The position numbers were made by a program, and so were the translations under genes. From Plantactinospora alkalitolerans (GTDB lineage: Bacteria > Actinomycetota > Actinomycetes > Mycobacteriales > Micromonosporaceae), in NCBI RefSeq assembly GCF_015690345.1, contig NZ_JADPUN010000036.1, positions 1-40,624 on the forward strand: a DNA stretch of 40,624 nt, in the 5' to 3' direction. The notes beneath the pieces were generated by a model. It saw only the letters and a list, made by a program, of their open reading frames with translations. It did not search any database and had not been told where the DNA came from. Positions within the stretch are counted from its first letter, which is position 1. Each line of letters starts with the position of its first letter. Below are positions 27,501 through 34,805 of the stretch, piece after piece.

Positions 27501-28725
27501 GCTGATGCCCCGGCAGGTGCTCCAGGGTGGTCGCCTCGGGCGCCTGGTAACGCCGGACCTGGTCGTCGAAGAAGATTTCCAGGCTGGCCGGGTCGGACGG
27601 CGGGGTGAGCTGGGTCAGCCGAGTACTGGCCAGTCGGGCACCGGTCTGCCAGTCGGTCACCACGAGGGTGGGCCGGGGACCGTCCGGGTCGCTGACGAAA
27701 ATCGCCCGCGGATGCAGTGACCGGTGCACCAGCCTCCGCGAATGGGCATAGTCGATGATTTCGGCGAGATCCTGCACCAGTTGCAGCCGCTGCGCCATGT
27801 GCAGCTTGGGGCCCCGCTCGACCAACCACTGATCGAACCGTACCCAGCTCGGCTGGTGGTCGAACACCACCGCCGGGCCCCAGGGATGTTCGACCAGATC
27901 GGTGGCGCGGGCGATGCCGGGATGGTGGATGCCCTGCAACAACCGGAATTCCCGCTCGGCCGCCCGCTTGATCGATGGGATGTCCTCCTCGGCCGCCCGG
28001 CTGGTCAGATAGAACCGGACCCGCCGCGTGGTGGCGGCGTCGAGCGAGTGGTCGGCGAGGAAGTCCTGCCAACCGATCCCCTCGGCGAACGGACGCTGAT
28101 GCAGTTGGAGCTGGTTGATGTTGCGTTCGGCCACCGATGGCCGGATCTTCGCGCCCTTGACCAACTCGACGATCTGCCGCGCCCGGACCGCGTCCACCAC
28201 ATGACTCGGATTGCTCGGCTGGGTGAGCAGCAACTTCTTCAGGCTGTCCAGCCCCGCGTTGTGCCCGTCGAGCCCGTAGACGTGCTGACGGCCGATCGGG
28301 TCCAGGCTGGCCCGCATGTTCCGGGCGTGCAGGAAGACCGCCGCGCCGACGTACGGCGTCTTGCCGGGCTGCCGGGCGTAGAACCTGATCAGGCTGGCCA
28401 GCCGCTTCGCCTTCCGGTTCGCCAGGATGTACGGGTTGTCCACCTGGCGCCGCCGACCGTTGGGCATCCGGCGCATCCAGAGCATGCCGTCGCCCTCGAT
28501 CTCGCCCTGCCAGTGCTTCAGCTCCAGCACGTACAGGCCACTGCGGGTGAGGATCAGCGCGTCGACCTCGTTGATCGAGCCGTCGGTGCCGACGAACTCG
28601 ACGTTCGCCCAGACGTGGTACGGCTCCGCGTCCGGCAGGTACGACGCCAGCTCCCGCAACCCGTCCTGCTCGTGTGGGAACGCGCTCGGGTTGATCTGCT
28701 CCCACCGGGGAGAGTCCTCACGCAC
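24580..28725 (-). CDS. pglW: BREX-2 NERD and serine/threonine kinase protein PglW
   Basis: 1381 residues. A NERD nuclease-related domain at about 15-135 keeps the PD-(D/E)xK set D55, E68, K70 (VDALILTRSGLYVLELKHW). A first kinase-like domain (about 225-490) has HRS at 334-336 in place of HRD and DWQ at 358-360 in place of DFG, so it is probably catalytically dead. A second kinase domain (about 508-790) has the glycine loop GSGATA (520-525), K544 in VLKV, HRDIKPAN at 631-638 and DFS at 656-658, and looks active. The C-terminal 500 residues are helical, with a helix-hairpin-helix-like LERLGVHTVGELL segment. PglW is a core type 2 BREX protein with kinase activity in the S. coelicolor system. The GTG at 28725 has a weak binding site. 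Confidence 0.95.
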   Translation of the reverse strand: MREDSPRWEQINPSAFPHEQDGLRELASYLPDAEPYHVWANVEFVGTDGSINEVDALILTRSGLYVLELKHWQGEIEGDGMLWMRRMPNGRRRQVDNPYILANRKAKRLASLIRFYARQPGKTPYVGAAVFLHARNMRASLDPIGRQHVYGLDGHNAGLDSLKKLLLTQPSNPSHVVDAVRARQIVELVKGAKIRPSVAERNINQLQLHQRPFAEGIGWQDFLADHSLDAATTRRVRFYLTSRAAEEDIPSIKRAAEREFRLLQGIHHPGIARATDLVEHPWGPAVVFDHQPSWVRFDQWLVERGPKLHMAQRLQLVQDLAEIIDYAHSRRLVHRSLHPRAIFVSDPDGPRPTLVVTDWQTGARLASTRLTQLTPPSDPASLEIFFDDQVRRYQAPEATTLEHLPGHQLDLFALGALTYRIFAGADPAASADELLTAVADGGLHLDAVVDGMPYALVQLVYDATRGDPAERTARMADFRSCLELVWDELTAPEPEPVIDPLQARRGDVLDGGLVVKDRLGSGATATALLVDAETPEGRRDLVLKVARDEQHRERFAAEARTLDKVRDSRVAALVKGPVQVGPRTALLMENAGSRTLAEDLREGRLSLDLLERYGRDLLEIVAMLDGQGVWHRDIKPANLAARPRPKDKQPHLCIFDFSLADTPADQINAGTTGYLDPFLGPPRRMRYDAAAERFSAAVTLYEMATGTLPRWGDNANPAAISEEVTLDPAAFDQSVADRLVAFFDKALARDTARRFDTLDEMTDAWRAIFRDIPELKSKPGEVGPATVLLDQDSPLEATTLTARARSALERLGVHTVGELLDAEPSALTRARGVPDATRKEILAKTRALREEFAEADATAASPAPVAGQPTAQGIEAISATLLPPETSRNQRQRRTLQVLLGQATGNGDTFLHWPAQAEVARATDQVQPQISTLLRRFAGKEWLNNPALTTIRDEIVALLDGRGAVMSSEELADALVAARGSFTAEPKRTAQAIGLVRAAVEAELNRGGDARLAIQRFQRSEAVLIGREPDDPAAESTAADLLAYVVRLGRQAATLAAADPLPTRQRAVEELRTLAAPAGMPLLSDQRLLQLAAAGSNGQADVNPQGQLYPRAMPAERALKLAIGGLVGQFLDPETVRARVRARFPRAQELPDRPELDDLLRAGEAPLTWHPGARKYGPRDVGSSVSGTRWATTLSPLLGPDEVAAAHTRLTGTIDRHGFLVLLASLRRLGPARRALLARLRLTEVDVTAILLDQLRALGFPWEAIVAADSGSPADPDFRSLVELVQHHVVPAVEQAIDAAERPVLITEAAPLARYGQLQVIQHLADPTRPRAAARLLLVPARGTGTPVLDGVQVPLTSPGSQSMWLPEAWITPAPERTTPR

Positions 28726-29013
28726 GACACATCACGCTCGCCCACGCAGCCCGCACCGCAGCCCCCAGATATGCAGAATTGGTGGGCAACGTTACCGATG
28801 GCTCACAACTACTGTGGAGTGTCCGTTCGGTCGATTCCGAGGGTGATTCGGCGTTTGCCGGTCGTTCTCAGCGCCAATCCGACAAGCCGACAAGAGATCC
28901 ACAAGCACTGTCCGGCCTCATGGTCCGCCAACTGGCCAGGTCGGCAGCAGCTACCGCGGGGTTCACGGGCCTATGCCGGCGGGGCTCTGCGGTCCGGCCG
29001 AAGCCGGCGACCC

Positions 29014-29125
29014 CTCGCGTTTTCGCCGTACGCCTGGTCCGCCTTCGTATCCGGAGTCAAGGCCGTCGCCATCGTCTGCTGACCGACCCGCTTCAACCGA
29101 TGCCCTCGACCTTCGTCCGGGGACG
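29014..29125 (+). pseudogene. DUF397 gene remnant, 3' end only (copy C)
   Basis: Bases 29014-29082 read LAFSPYAWSAFVSGVKAVAI and end VC-stop, the DUF397 C-terminus, with no N-terminal half upstream. After the stop, TGACCGACCCGCTTCAACCG and ATGCCCTC follow, as in the intact copy at 18551. The fragment lies about 290 bases upstream of pglW, in the same orientation as copies A, B and the deleted copy at 2360. Confidence 0.75.
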
Positions 29126-29222
29126 TCTGGCGTTGTCTCCATCTCCACGGAGCCACCCAGAAATCTCCCAGGTCATCGGTGCCGTTTCGGCTCGCAGACC
29201 CTCGAGACCGTCCGGCGGGCAG

Positions 29223-29272
29223 CCTGCCTCTGCGGGGCGCGGACCTGCCTGATCGGGACTTGTCGGACCCTG
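29223..29272 (+). repeat. 50-bp direct repeat, right copy
   Basis: Matches 4731-4780 at 42 of 50 positions by my count, in the same orientation. It includes the -35-like part of the promoter at 29260. The left copy overlaps the 3' end of the NACHT gene and has no gene directly downstream, so this copy is probably the original context. Confidence 0.65.
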
Positions 29273-29282
29273 GCACTAGCTT
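29260..29282 (+). promoter_or_regulatory. PafBC/RecA-NDp-type DNA-damage promoter, leaderless
   Basis: TTGTCGGAC (29260-29268), 8 bases, then TAGCTT (29277-29282) fits the actinobacterial RecA-independent DNA-damage motif tTGTCRgtg-N8-TAnnnT, recognised with the PafBC activator. The start codon ATG at 29290 begins 7 bases after the -10 element, so the transcript would be leaderless. Confidence 0.6.
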
Positions 29283-29289
29283 GCCGGCC

Positions 29290-29649
29290 ATGGCGATTCC
29301 CGAGCGGGTGCCGATCTCGTACGAGCCCGACTACCGCACCGACACCATCGGCACCTACGACGGCGGGCAGTTCTTCGGATCCGTCACGGCGACCGTCGAG
29401 GACGGCGCCGGGGCCGAACCCGACTGGTTCCGTTTCAAACGGTGGTACGCCGTGCTGCACCGGTTCGACCACGACGGCGGCCACACCGACTCGCAGATCT
29501 GGTTCGCCGGCACCAGCGAGCACGAGAGGGCCGCCGTGGAACGGCCTGTACGACACCTGAACCCGACACGCCATGGTGGATGGTCGAACCGCATCGAGAC
29601 CGGAGCGTCGACCTCGTTGATCGAACCAGCAGAAGCAGCCGTAGGCTGA
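29290..29649 (+). CDS. Frameshifted remnant of a damage-inducible small gene
   Basis: The open frame gives 119 residues starting MAIPERVPISYEPDYRTDTI and looks natural to about residue 78 (WFAGTSEHERA). After that it becomes Arg/Pro/Ala-rich and unlike protein. In the +1 frame the bases right after that point read PPWNGLYDT-stop (ending 29560), which looks like a genuine C-terminus. I infer an out-of-frame internal deletion near 29520-29535 joining the first half of the protein to its last few codons. The family is recognised only as a conserved actinomycete protein of unknown role. The promoter directly upstream is of the DNA-damage type and implies a leaderless mRNA. Probably a pseudogene. 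Confidence 0.55.
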   Translation: MAIPERVPISYEPDYRTDTIGTYDGGQFFGSVTATVEDGAGAEPDWFRFKRWYAVLHRFDHDGGHTDSQIWFAGTSEHERAAVERPVRHLNPTRHGGWSNRIETGASTSLIEPAEAAVG

Positions 29650-29664
29650 CAGCACCGAACCAGG

Positions 29665-30252
29665 ATGATGAACATGTGGGACGTCGAGGACATCCAAGCC
29701 CGGCTCGCAGTTATGCGAGCTGAAGACCCCGAACTCAAACGCTTCGGGGCGCGGCGCCATCGATACCGATTCGGACCCACTCTCAGCGAAGCCGACCTGG
29801 CCGCGTTCGAGGGCCACCACCACATCACGTTGCCAGACACCTACCGCAGCTTCCTGCGGGAGGTCGGAAACGGCGGCGCGGGCCCTTACTACGGGCTATT
29901 CGCTCTTGACGGCGACGGTCTGAGAGACCACGACCGAGAGGAACGTTCCCGGCCCGGTTACCTAGCCACCCCCTTCCCGCACACGCAGGCATGGAACCCC
30001 GCCTACCACGTGCCAGAGCCGGGCGTCGCCGGCCCAGCCGACATGATGACCGAAGACGAATACTTCGACGAACGATGGACGGCTGGCTCGCTGGTAATCG
30101 CCGAATTCGGCTGCGGTGCCTTCCACCGCCTGATCATCACGGGGTCAACCCGAGGCCAGGTCTGGTTCGACGACCGAGCCGCCGACGGTGGCCTCACCCC
30201 CGAGACCGACTTTGTCGACTGGTACCACGACTGGCTACGTAATCGCAGGTAA
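29665..30252 (+). CDS. SMI1/KNR4 (SUKH) family protein
   Basis: 195 residues. The SUKH signature ITLPDTYRSFLREVGNGGAG lies at 54-73, preceded by the helix SEADLAAFEGHHH and followed by YYGLFALDGDG. SUKH proteins are often immunity proteins that neutralise polymorphic or contact-delivered toxins, and some act as cytoplasmic scaffolds. No toxin gene is visible nearby, so this is an orphan or has another role. The start is ATG at 29665 or the in-frame ATG at 29674, which has better spacing from AGGATG. Only 15 bases separate it from the preceding broken frame, so the two may once have formed an operon under the damage-type promoter. Confidence 0.8.
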   Translation: MMNMWDVEDIQARLAVMRAEDPELKRFGARRHRYRFGPTLSEADLAAFEGHHHITLPDTYRSFLREVGNGGAGPYYGLFALDGDGLRDHDREERSRPGYLATPFPHTQAWNPAYHVPEPGVAGPADMMTEDEYFDERWTAGSLVIAEFGCGAFHRLIITGSTRGQVWFDDRAADGGLTPETDFVDWYHDWLRNRR

Positions 30253-30374
30253 CCCGACTGCGGCAGCCAACCCAGACCAAACGAACAGAACTAGATCATC
30301 TAGCCGGACGTGTCACCCAGGTCCCGAGAATGATCTGTTTCGCAGTGGACCCCTTCGGTACCCGCTCCGATCGG

Positions 30375-30956
30375 TCAACGGCGTACCCGATAGCGCAGGT
30401 GAAGCACCCGGTTGCCCTGAATCACCACGTCAGGATCCTCCAACAGGTGCTGGGCGTCGACCGACCCGAAGTAGCGCTTGCCGGACCCGAACACGACGGG
30501 TACGACGTCCATGCGCACCTCGTCGACCAGGCCCGCGGCGAGCACCTGGCCACCGACGTCGCCAGCGGCGACCTCGACGATGCGGTCACCCGCGAGCTCC
30601 TGTGCCTTGGCCACGGCCGCCTCGACGCCGTCGACGAAGTGAAACGGCGCCTCGGGGTCCCAGCCCTCGGGCACCGGCCGGTGCGTCACGACGACCACGT
30701 GGTCGATCCCGCCCGGAGGCTTCCCGTCCCAGCCGTCCGTCAGGTCGAAGACGTGGCGGCCGGCGATTGTCACCCCGATCTCGTCCCAGTACGGCCGGAT
30801 GTAGTCGTAGGACGTTTGCGACACCTTCAACGCGCCGCTCTCGTCCAACAGCACGTCACCGCCGAGCAACCAGTCGAACAGCGGTCCGGGCTGGTCGTTC
30901 TCGTCCGCGATGAAGGCGTCCACCGACACCGAGCTGTACATGACCACCTTGCCCAC
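30375..30956 (-). CDS. Dihydrofolate reductase (RibD C-terminal) family protein
   Basis: 193 residues from the GTG at 30956, chosen because GAGGAG lies 5 bases before it; the frame extends to 31025 but that part looks non-coding. The family pattern is clear: VVMYSSVSVDAFIADENDQP at the start, GVTIAGRHVFDLTDGWDGK, then VEVAAGDVGGQVLAAGLVDE and VVFGSGKRYFG. Such RibD-like reductases use NADPH; in this stand-alone subgroup the substrate is unknown. The AraC-type regulator gene lies 86 bases upstream on the same strand, so the two may be one unit. Confidence 0.88.
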   Translation of the reverse strand: MGKVVMYSSVSVDAFIADENDQPGPLFDWLLGGDVLLDESGALKVSQTSYDYIRPYWDEIGVTIAGRHVFDLTDGWDGKPPGGIDHVVVVTHRPVPEGWDPEAPFHFVDGVEAAVAKAQELAGDRIVEVAAGDVGGQVLAAGLVDEVRMDVVPVVFGSGKRYFGSVDAQHLLEDPDVVIQGNRVLHLRYRVRR

Positions 30957-31042
30957 GGGTACTCCTCTGCTTCGGGGTGCCCCCAAATTAGCGTGCCGTG
31001 AGCTGTCGCTCTTGTAAGAAATCAATCAGCCGGTGTAAGAAA

Positions 31043-31882
31043 TCAATCGGCCGGCAGCGGCCAGCCGTCCAGCGTGTGGCCAGGATGCTCGCGCAGGAAC
31101 CGCCGCCGGACTTCGGCGTACCGGGTCGGCGTGAGCCCGGTGAACGCCCGGAACTCGTGGCCGAAGTGGGCCTGGTCGAAGTAGCCTGCGCCACCGGCGA
31201 CGTCGCTCCAGTCGATTGGTTCGGCGAAGTCGATCGCGAGCATGGTGGCGGCGAAGCGCTGGGTGCGGGCCAGTCGCTTCGGCGTGACGCCGATGAGCTC
31301 CTTGAACCGCTGTGCCAGATGAGTGCTGCTGACACCGGCTGCCACGCTCAGGTCGCCGATCGCCACCGCCCCGCTGGTCGCCGCGATGGCGCTGCTGGTG
31401 TGGCGGACCAGCCCCAGACCGGCGGTCTCGCACAGTCGTCGCATCAGCTCCTCCTCGAGCAGCGTCAGCATCTCGTGAGGTCCCTCGGCCGTAGCCAGCC
31501 GGTCTCGCAGTTCGGCGATGGCGGGTCGACCCCAGATTTGCTCTACCGTCACCGGCCGGTCACACAGCTCGGCCGCGGGCATCGGCAGGAACGGCGCCAG
31601 CCCCCACGACTTGACGTGCACGCCGACGGACCGGGTCCGAGGTGGGTAGCCGAATTCCCACGCGCGGGTGGGCGTGGTGACCACGCAGCCGTCGGCGTAC
31701 TCGGCCGTCTCGATGTCGGTGCCGGCGCGGATGCGGAACGGCGCCCCGAGGTTGATGATGAGCAACGCCGCCGGACTTGCCGGCAGCGTCAGCCGGGCGT
31801 ACGGCGACGCACCCTCCAGGTAGTAGAGGTCGTCGATCAGCCCGTCGAGCGGCGGTCGCGGCGCTCTGGACACGTACTCCAC
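31043..31882 (-). CDS. AraC-family transcriptional regulator
   Basis: 279 residues from the GTG at 31882 (MEYVSRAPRPPLDGLIDDLY). The N-terminal sensing domain carries LLIINLGAPFRIRAG and a cupin-like core. The C-terminal double helix-turn-helix covers about 175-270: IGDLSVAAGVSSTHLAQRF and, as the second, GGAGYFDQAHFGHEFRAFTG, the latter a textbook AraC signature. Start: a -10-like GATACT ends 6 bases before this GTG, suggesting leaderless expression; an earlier GTG at 31888 is possible. It probably controls itself and the RibD-like reductase gene downstream. Divergent from the hypothetical gene at 32019. Confidence 0.88.
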   Translation of the reverse strand: MEYVSRAPRPPLDGLIDDLYYLEGASPYARLTLPASPAALLIINLGAPFRIRAGTDIETAEYADGCVVTTPTRAWEFGYPPRTRSVGVHVKSWGLAPFLPMPAAELCDRPVTVEQIWGRPAIAELRDRLATAEGPHEMLTLLEEELMRRLCETAGLGLVRHTSSAIAATSGAVAIGDLSVAAGVSSTHLAQRFKELIGVTPKRLARTQRFAATMLAIDFAEPIDWSDVAGGAGYFDQAHFGHEFRAFTGLTPTRYAEVRRRFLREHPGHTLDGWPLPAD

Positions 31883-32018
31883 GCCCACAGTATCGCCGGC
31901 ATCGCGCGCCGGGACGGTCCAGCCGCGCTGCCGCCAGCATCGAGCCCGCAGCCCCGAGTCGGACGGAAAGCGGCCGTAGGGGTGCCACAATGCCCGGGTT
32001 CCGACCATTGGAGGATCC

Positions 32019-32639
32019 GTGTCCGTGGACCTGCAGGCGACGATGCCCGTCGCCTTCTCCGTCGCCGCGCTGGTGTCGACGACCCGGGATGTGTTGACCG
32101 AACTGCTGGGCGGCTGTTCCGTGCCGGCGATCGTCGTACGCACCGACCGCCGGTGGGATCGCGGCAGATTGGTCGATCCGGGTCGGGTGCTGATACCTGC
32201 CGAGCAGGAAACGGCCGTCGTCGGCGCCGATCTGGTCGGGGCCGACTATGCCCGCTCCGGCCCGGACTACCGCCTGGTCGTGGGCGACGAGGACGACGGG
32301 GCGTCTCTCCATGCCAGCGAATACCCGGCCTATCCCGAGTTCGACGAGCCGGCACGGACCGTCCTGTGGTGCACCCCGGACCGTACCTGCGTGGGCGTTA
32401 CCGTCGGGGCAGCGGTGACTCTGGCCGCGGCCATCCGCGGTGGTGGTCAGATCGAGGAGTGCCAGCTCAGGCTGTTCCCGGTCGTCGACCCGCGCGCGGC
32501 GATGCAGGCGTTGCGCCTGCCCGATGCGGAAGCCGGATTCGTCGACCAGTGTGTGCGGTTCGTGCGTGCGATCGACACGCTCAACGGCTGGCCGTCGGCG
32601 GTCGACGCTGCCTCGTGGTCCGAGGCGCGGCCGAACTGA
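32019..32639 (+). CDS. Protein of unknown function
   Basis: 206 residues from the GTG at 32019, which has GGAGG at good spacing. Soluble, acidic, with no signal peptide or membrane span and two Cys in the middle (VLWCTPDRTC). It reads as a natural alpha/beta protein, with well-formed amphipathic stretches and GC-rich third positions, but I do not recognise its family. Divergent from the AraC gene with 136 bases between; ends 27 bases before the convergent response-regulator gene. Confidence 0.7.
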   Translation: MSVDLQATMPVAFSVAALVSTTRDVLTELLGGCSVPAIVVRTDRRWDRGRLVDPGRVLIPAEQETAVVGADLVGADYARSGPDYRLVVGDEDDGASLHASEYPAYPEFDEPARTVLWCTPDRTCVGVTVGAAVTLAAAIRGGGQIEECQLRLFPVVDPRAAMQALRLPDAEAGFVDQCVRFVRAIDTLNGWPSAVDAASWSEARPN

Positions 32640-32666
32640 GTACCCCGCGTACGCGTGGATGTCCGG

Positions 32667-33362
32667 CTACCCGGATGCCGCAGCGCCCTGGGCCGGCGTA
32701 CCCGGATCGACCAGGCCGCCACGGTACGCGGCCACCACCGCCTGCGCCCGGTCCCGAAGTCCGAGTTTGAGCAGGACCCGCCCGACGTGGGTCTTCACGG
32801 TCGCCTCGCCGATGTAGAGCCGGGCTCCGATCTCGGCGTTCGACAGCCCGTACGCGACCTGCACCAGCACCTGCCGTTCCCGCTCGGTCAGCCGGGCGAG
32901 TTCCTCGGCCCGGGGCGCACGCGGCTCGCCCCGCGCCGCGAACTCGGTCAGCAGGGAGCGGGCCACCGCCGGAGCGAGCCAGGCATCCCCGCGCGCGACC
33001 GCCCGTACCGCCAGGGCGAGTTCCGCCGGAAGGGCGTCCTTGAGCACGAACCCGGACGCCCCGGCCCGCAGCGCTTCCCGCACTGTGTCGTCCACGTGGT
33101 ACGTCGTCAGGATCAGCACCCTGACCAGCTTGTCGGGGTCGGGCTCGTCGGCGGTCAGGATCCGGGTCGCGGCCACCCCGTCGGTGCCCGGCATCCGGAC
33201 GTCCATCAGCGTGACATCGGGCCGCAGTTCGCGGGCCAGCGCGACCGCCGTCGCCCCGTCCCCGCACTCCCCCACCACCTCGATGTCCGGCTCGGCGGCG
33301 AGCAGCATCCCGATGCCGGACCGCACCAGCGGTTGGTCGTCGGCCAGCAGTACCCGGATCAC
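32667..33362 (-). CDS. Two-component response regulator, NarL/LuxR type
   Basis: 231 residues. Receiver domain 1-120 with acidic pocket D8-D9, phospho-acceptor D54 in LMDVRMPG, and the conserved Thr/Lys (LILTTYH, FVLKDA). C-terminal LuxR-type helix-turn-helix at about 165-222 (LTERERQVLVQVAYGLSNAE and IGEATVKTHVGRVLLKLGLR). It would bind DNA when phosphorylated by its partner kinase. The GTG at 33362 overlaps the kinase stop (GTGA). The kinase upstream carries a frameshift, so the regulator may have lost its own input, or the frameshift is a sequencing artefact. Confidence 0.93.
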   Translation of the reverse strand: MIRVLLADDQPLVRSGIGMLLAAEPDIEVVGECGDGATAVALARELRPDVTLMDVRMPGTDGVAATRILTADEPDPDKLVRVLILTTYHVDDTVREALRAGASGFVLKDALPAELALAVRAVARGDAWLAPAVARSLLTEFAARGEPRAPRAEELARLTERERQVLVQVAYGLSNAEIGARLYIGEATVKTHVGRVLLKLGLRDRAQAVVAAYRGGLVDPGTPAQGAAASG

Positions 33363-34805
33363 GACGAGCCGTCCGAAGAAGCCGGACTGAGCGGGCCGTC
33401 CGGCGCCGGAGTGAGCGGGCTGTCCGACGCCGGACCGAGCGGGGCGTCCGACGCCGGAGTGAACGGGCCGTCCGGTGCCGGGGTGCCCGGCTCCTCCAGT
33501 GCCGCAGTGGACAGCGGCAGCCGGGCCGCCACCCGGAACCCGCCGGCCGGAACCGGTCCGGTGGACAGCTCGCCGCCGACGACGGCGACCCGCTCCCGCA
33601 ACCCGAGCAGCCCGTGCCCGGTGGACAGCCGGGGATCTCCGGCGGCGGGTACGGCACCGGCCGGCCCGTCGTCGCAGACCTCCACCGACAGCTCGTCGCC
33701 CCAGCGGATCCGCACGTCGACGCGGGCGTGGGCTCCGGCGTACCGGGCCGCGTTGGTCAGCGCCTCCTGCACCGTCCGGTAGGCGGCCAGCCCGACGCTC
33801 GGCGCCACCGGCCGGGGCGTACCGTCCCGGGTCAGGGCAATGCGTAGACCGGTATCCCGCATCCGGGTCACCAGGTCGTCGATCTCGTCAGGGCCGGGCA
33901 GTCCGGCCTGGTTGTCCGCCGGGCCGGCTGGGCCGGGTGGGCCCGGTGCCTCGGCATCGGCCGGGACGGTGTCGTCCGGAACGAGTACGGCGAGCATCCG
34001 GCGCAACTCGTCGACGGCCTGCCGCCCCGCCTCCTCGATGTGCCCGAGAGCGGTCGCGGCCCGGCCCGGGTCGGTGGGAAGGATCCGCCGGGCACCGCCG
34101 GCCTGCAACAACATCACGGTCACCGAGTGCGCCACGACGTCGTGCAACTCCCGGGAGATCCGGGCCCGTTCGGCGGCGACCGCCCGGCCGGCCTCGGCCA
34201 CCCGACGCCGTTCCGCGTCGGCCAGCCGGCGCCGGCTGGTCCCGGCCCACCGGCCGAGGGCCCAGATCCCGGAAACGACGAGCGTGTAGACCAGCCCGAC
34301 CCCCGAGGAACACGGCGGTACGGCGGTCCGCGTCGGCGCGGCCCGCCAACCAGGCCTCGTTCGCGGCGATGACCATGAACGGCACCAGCGCCGGGGCGAT
34401 CAGCCAGGCCCGGCCCAGCGCCGCGTACGCCCCGACGGTGTAGAGCGCCACCAGGCCGCAGAGCACCGGCTGGTAACCGGCGATCAGGGTGCTGCCGACA
34501 ATCGCGTGCACCCACACCAGCGCGAACACCGGCACCGGGTGCCGGCGGCGCCACAGCAGTGCCGTCGCGCCGAGCCCGGCGTACCCGATCAGCACCAGCG
34601 TGGCCGTCCGGGCGCCCCCGGCGTTGGCCAGGTCGGTGCCGGCGGTGCTGAACAGGGCCAGGTCGAGGATCCAGACCGCGACCGCGAGCACGGCGTCCCG
34701 GCCGATCCGCGCCGGAGCCGGCGGTCCAGCCGGGACCGCGCCGGCCGGTACGCTCGGACCTGGCCGGACCGTCGGCGGCGCGTCGATCCCGGCGGCCGGG
34801 CTCAT
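33359..34805 (-). pseudogene. NarL-type sensor histidine kinase, frameshifted
   Basis: The N-terminal part starts at the ATG at 34805 and has four or five membrane spans (AVLAVAVWILDLALF, ATLVLIGYAGLGATALLW, VFALVWVHAIVGSTLIAGY and others). The catalytic part lies in another frame: HisKA_3 box ISRELHDVVAHSVTVM, N-box EALTNAARYAG, and GHGLLGLRERV of the HATPase. The two parts join if one base is removed from a run of five C at 34300-34304 (plus strand), giving FLGVGLVYTLVVSGIWALGR across the join. The C-terminus ends in a Pro/Ala/Ser-rich repeat tail (about 33362-33480). The start overlaps the stop of the preceding gene (ATGA). Either a real pseudogene, a slippage switch, or a sequencing error in the homopolymer. 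Confidence 0.8.

Larger units (their letters stand above)
28726..29289. other. Scarred intergenic region upstream of pglW
   Basis: 564 bases with no intact gene. From 28726 to about 29013 I see nothing beyond the presumed pglW promoter region, where no clear -35/-10 was found. 29014-29125 is a DUF397 tail, 29223-29272 a 50-bp repeat, and 29260-29282 a DNA-damage-type promoter. Confidence 0.5.
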
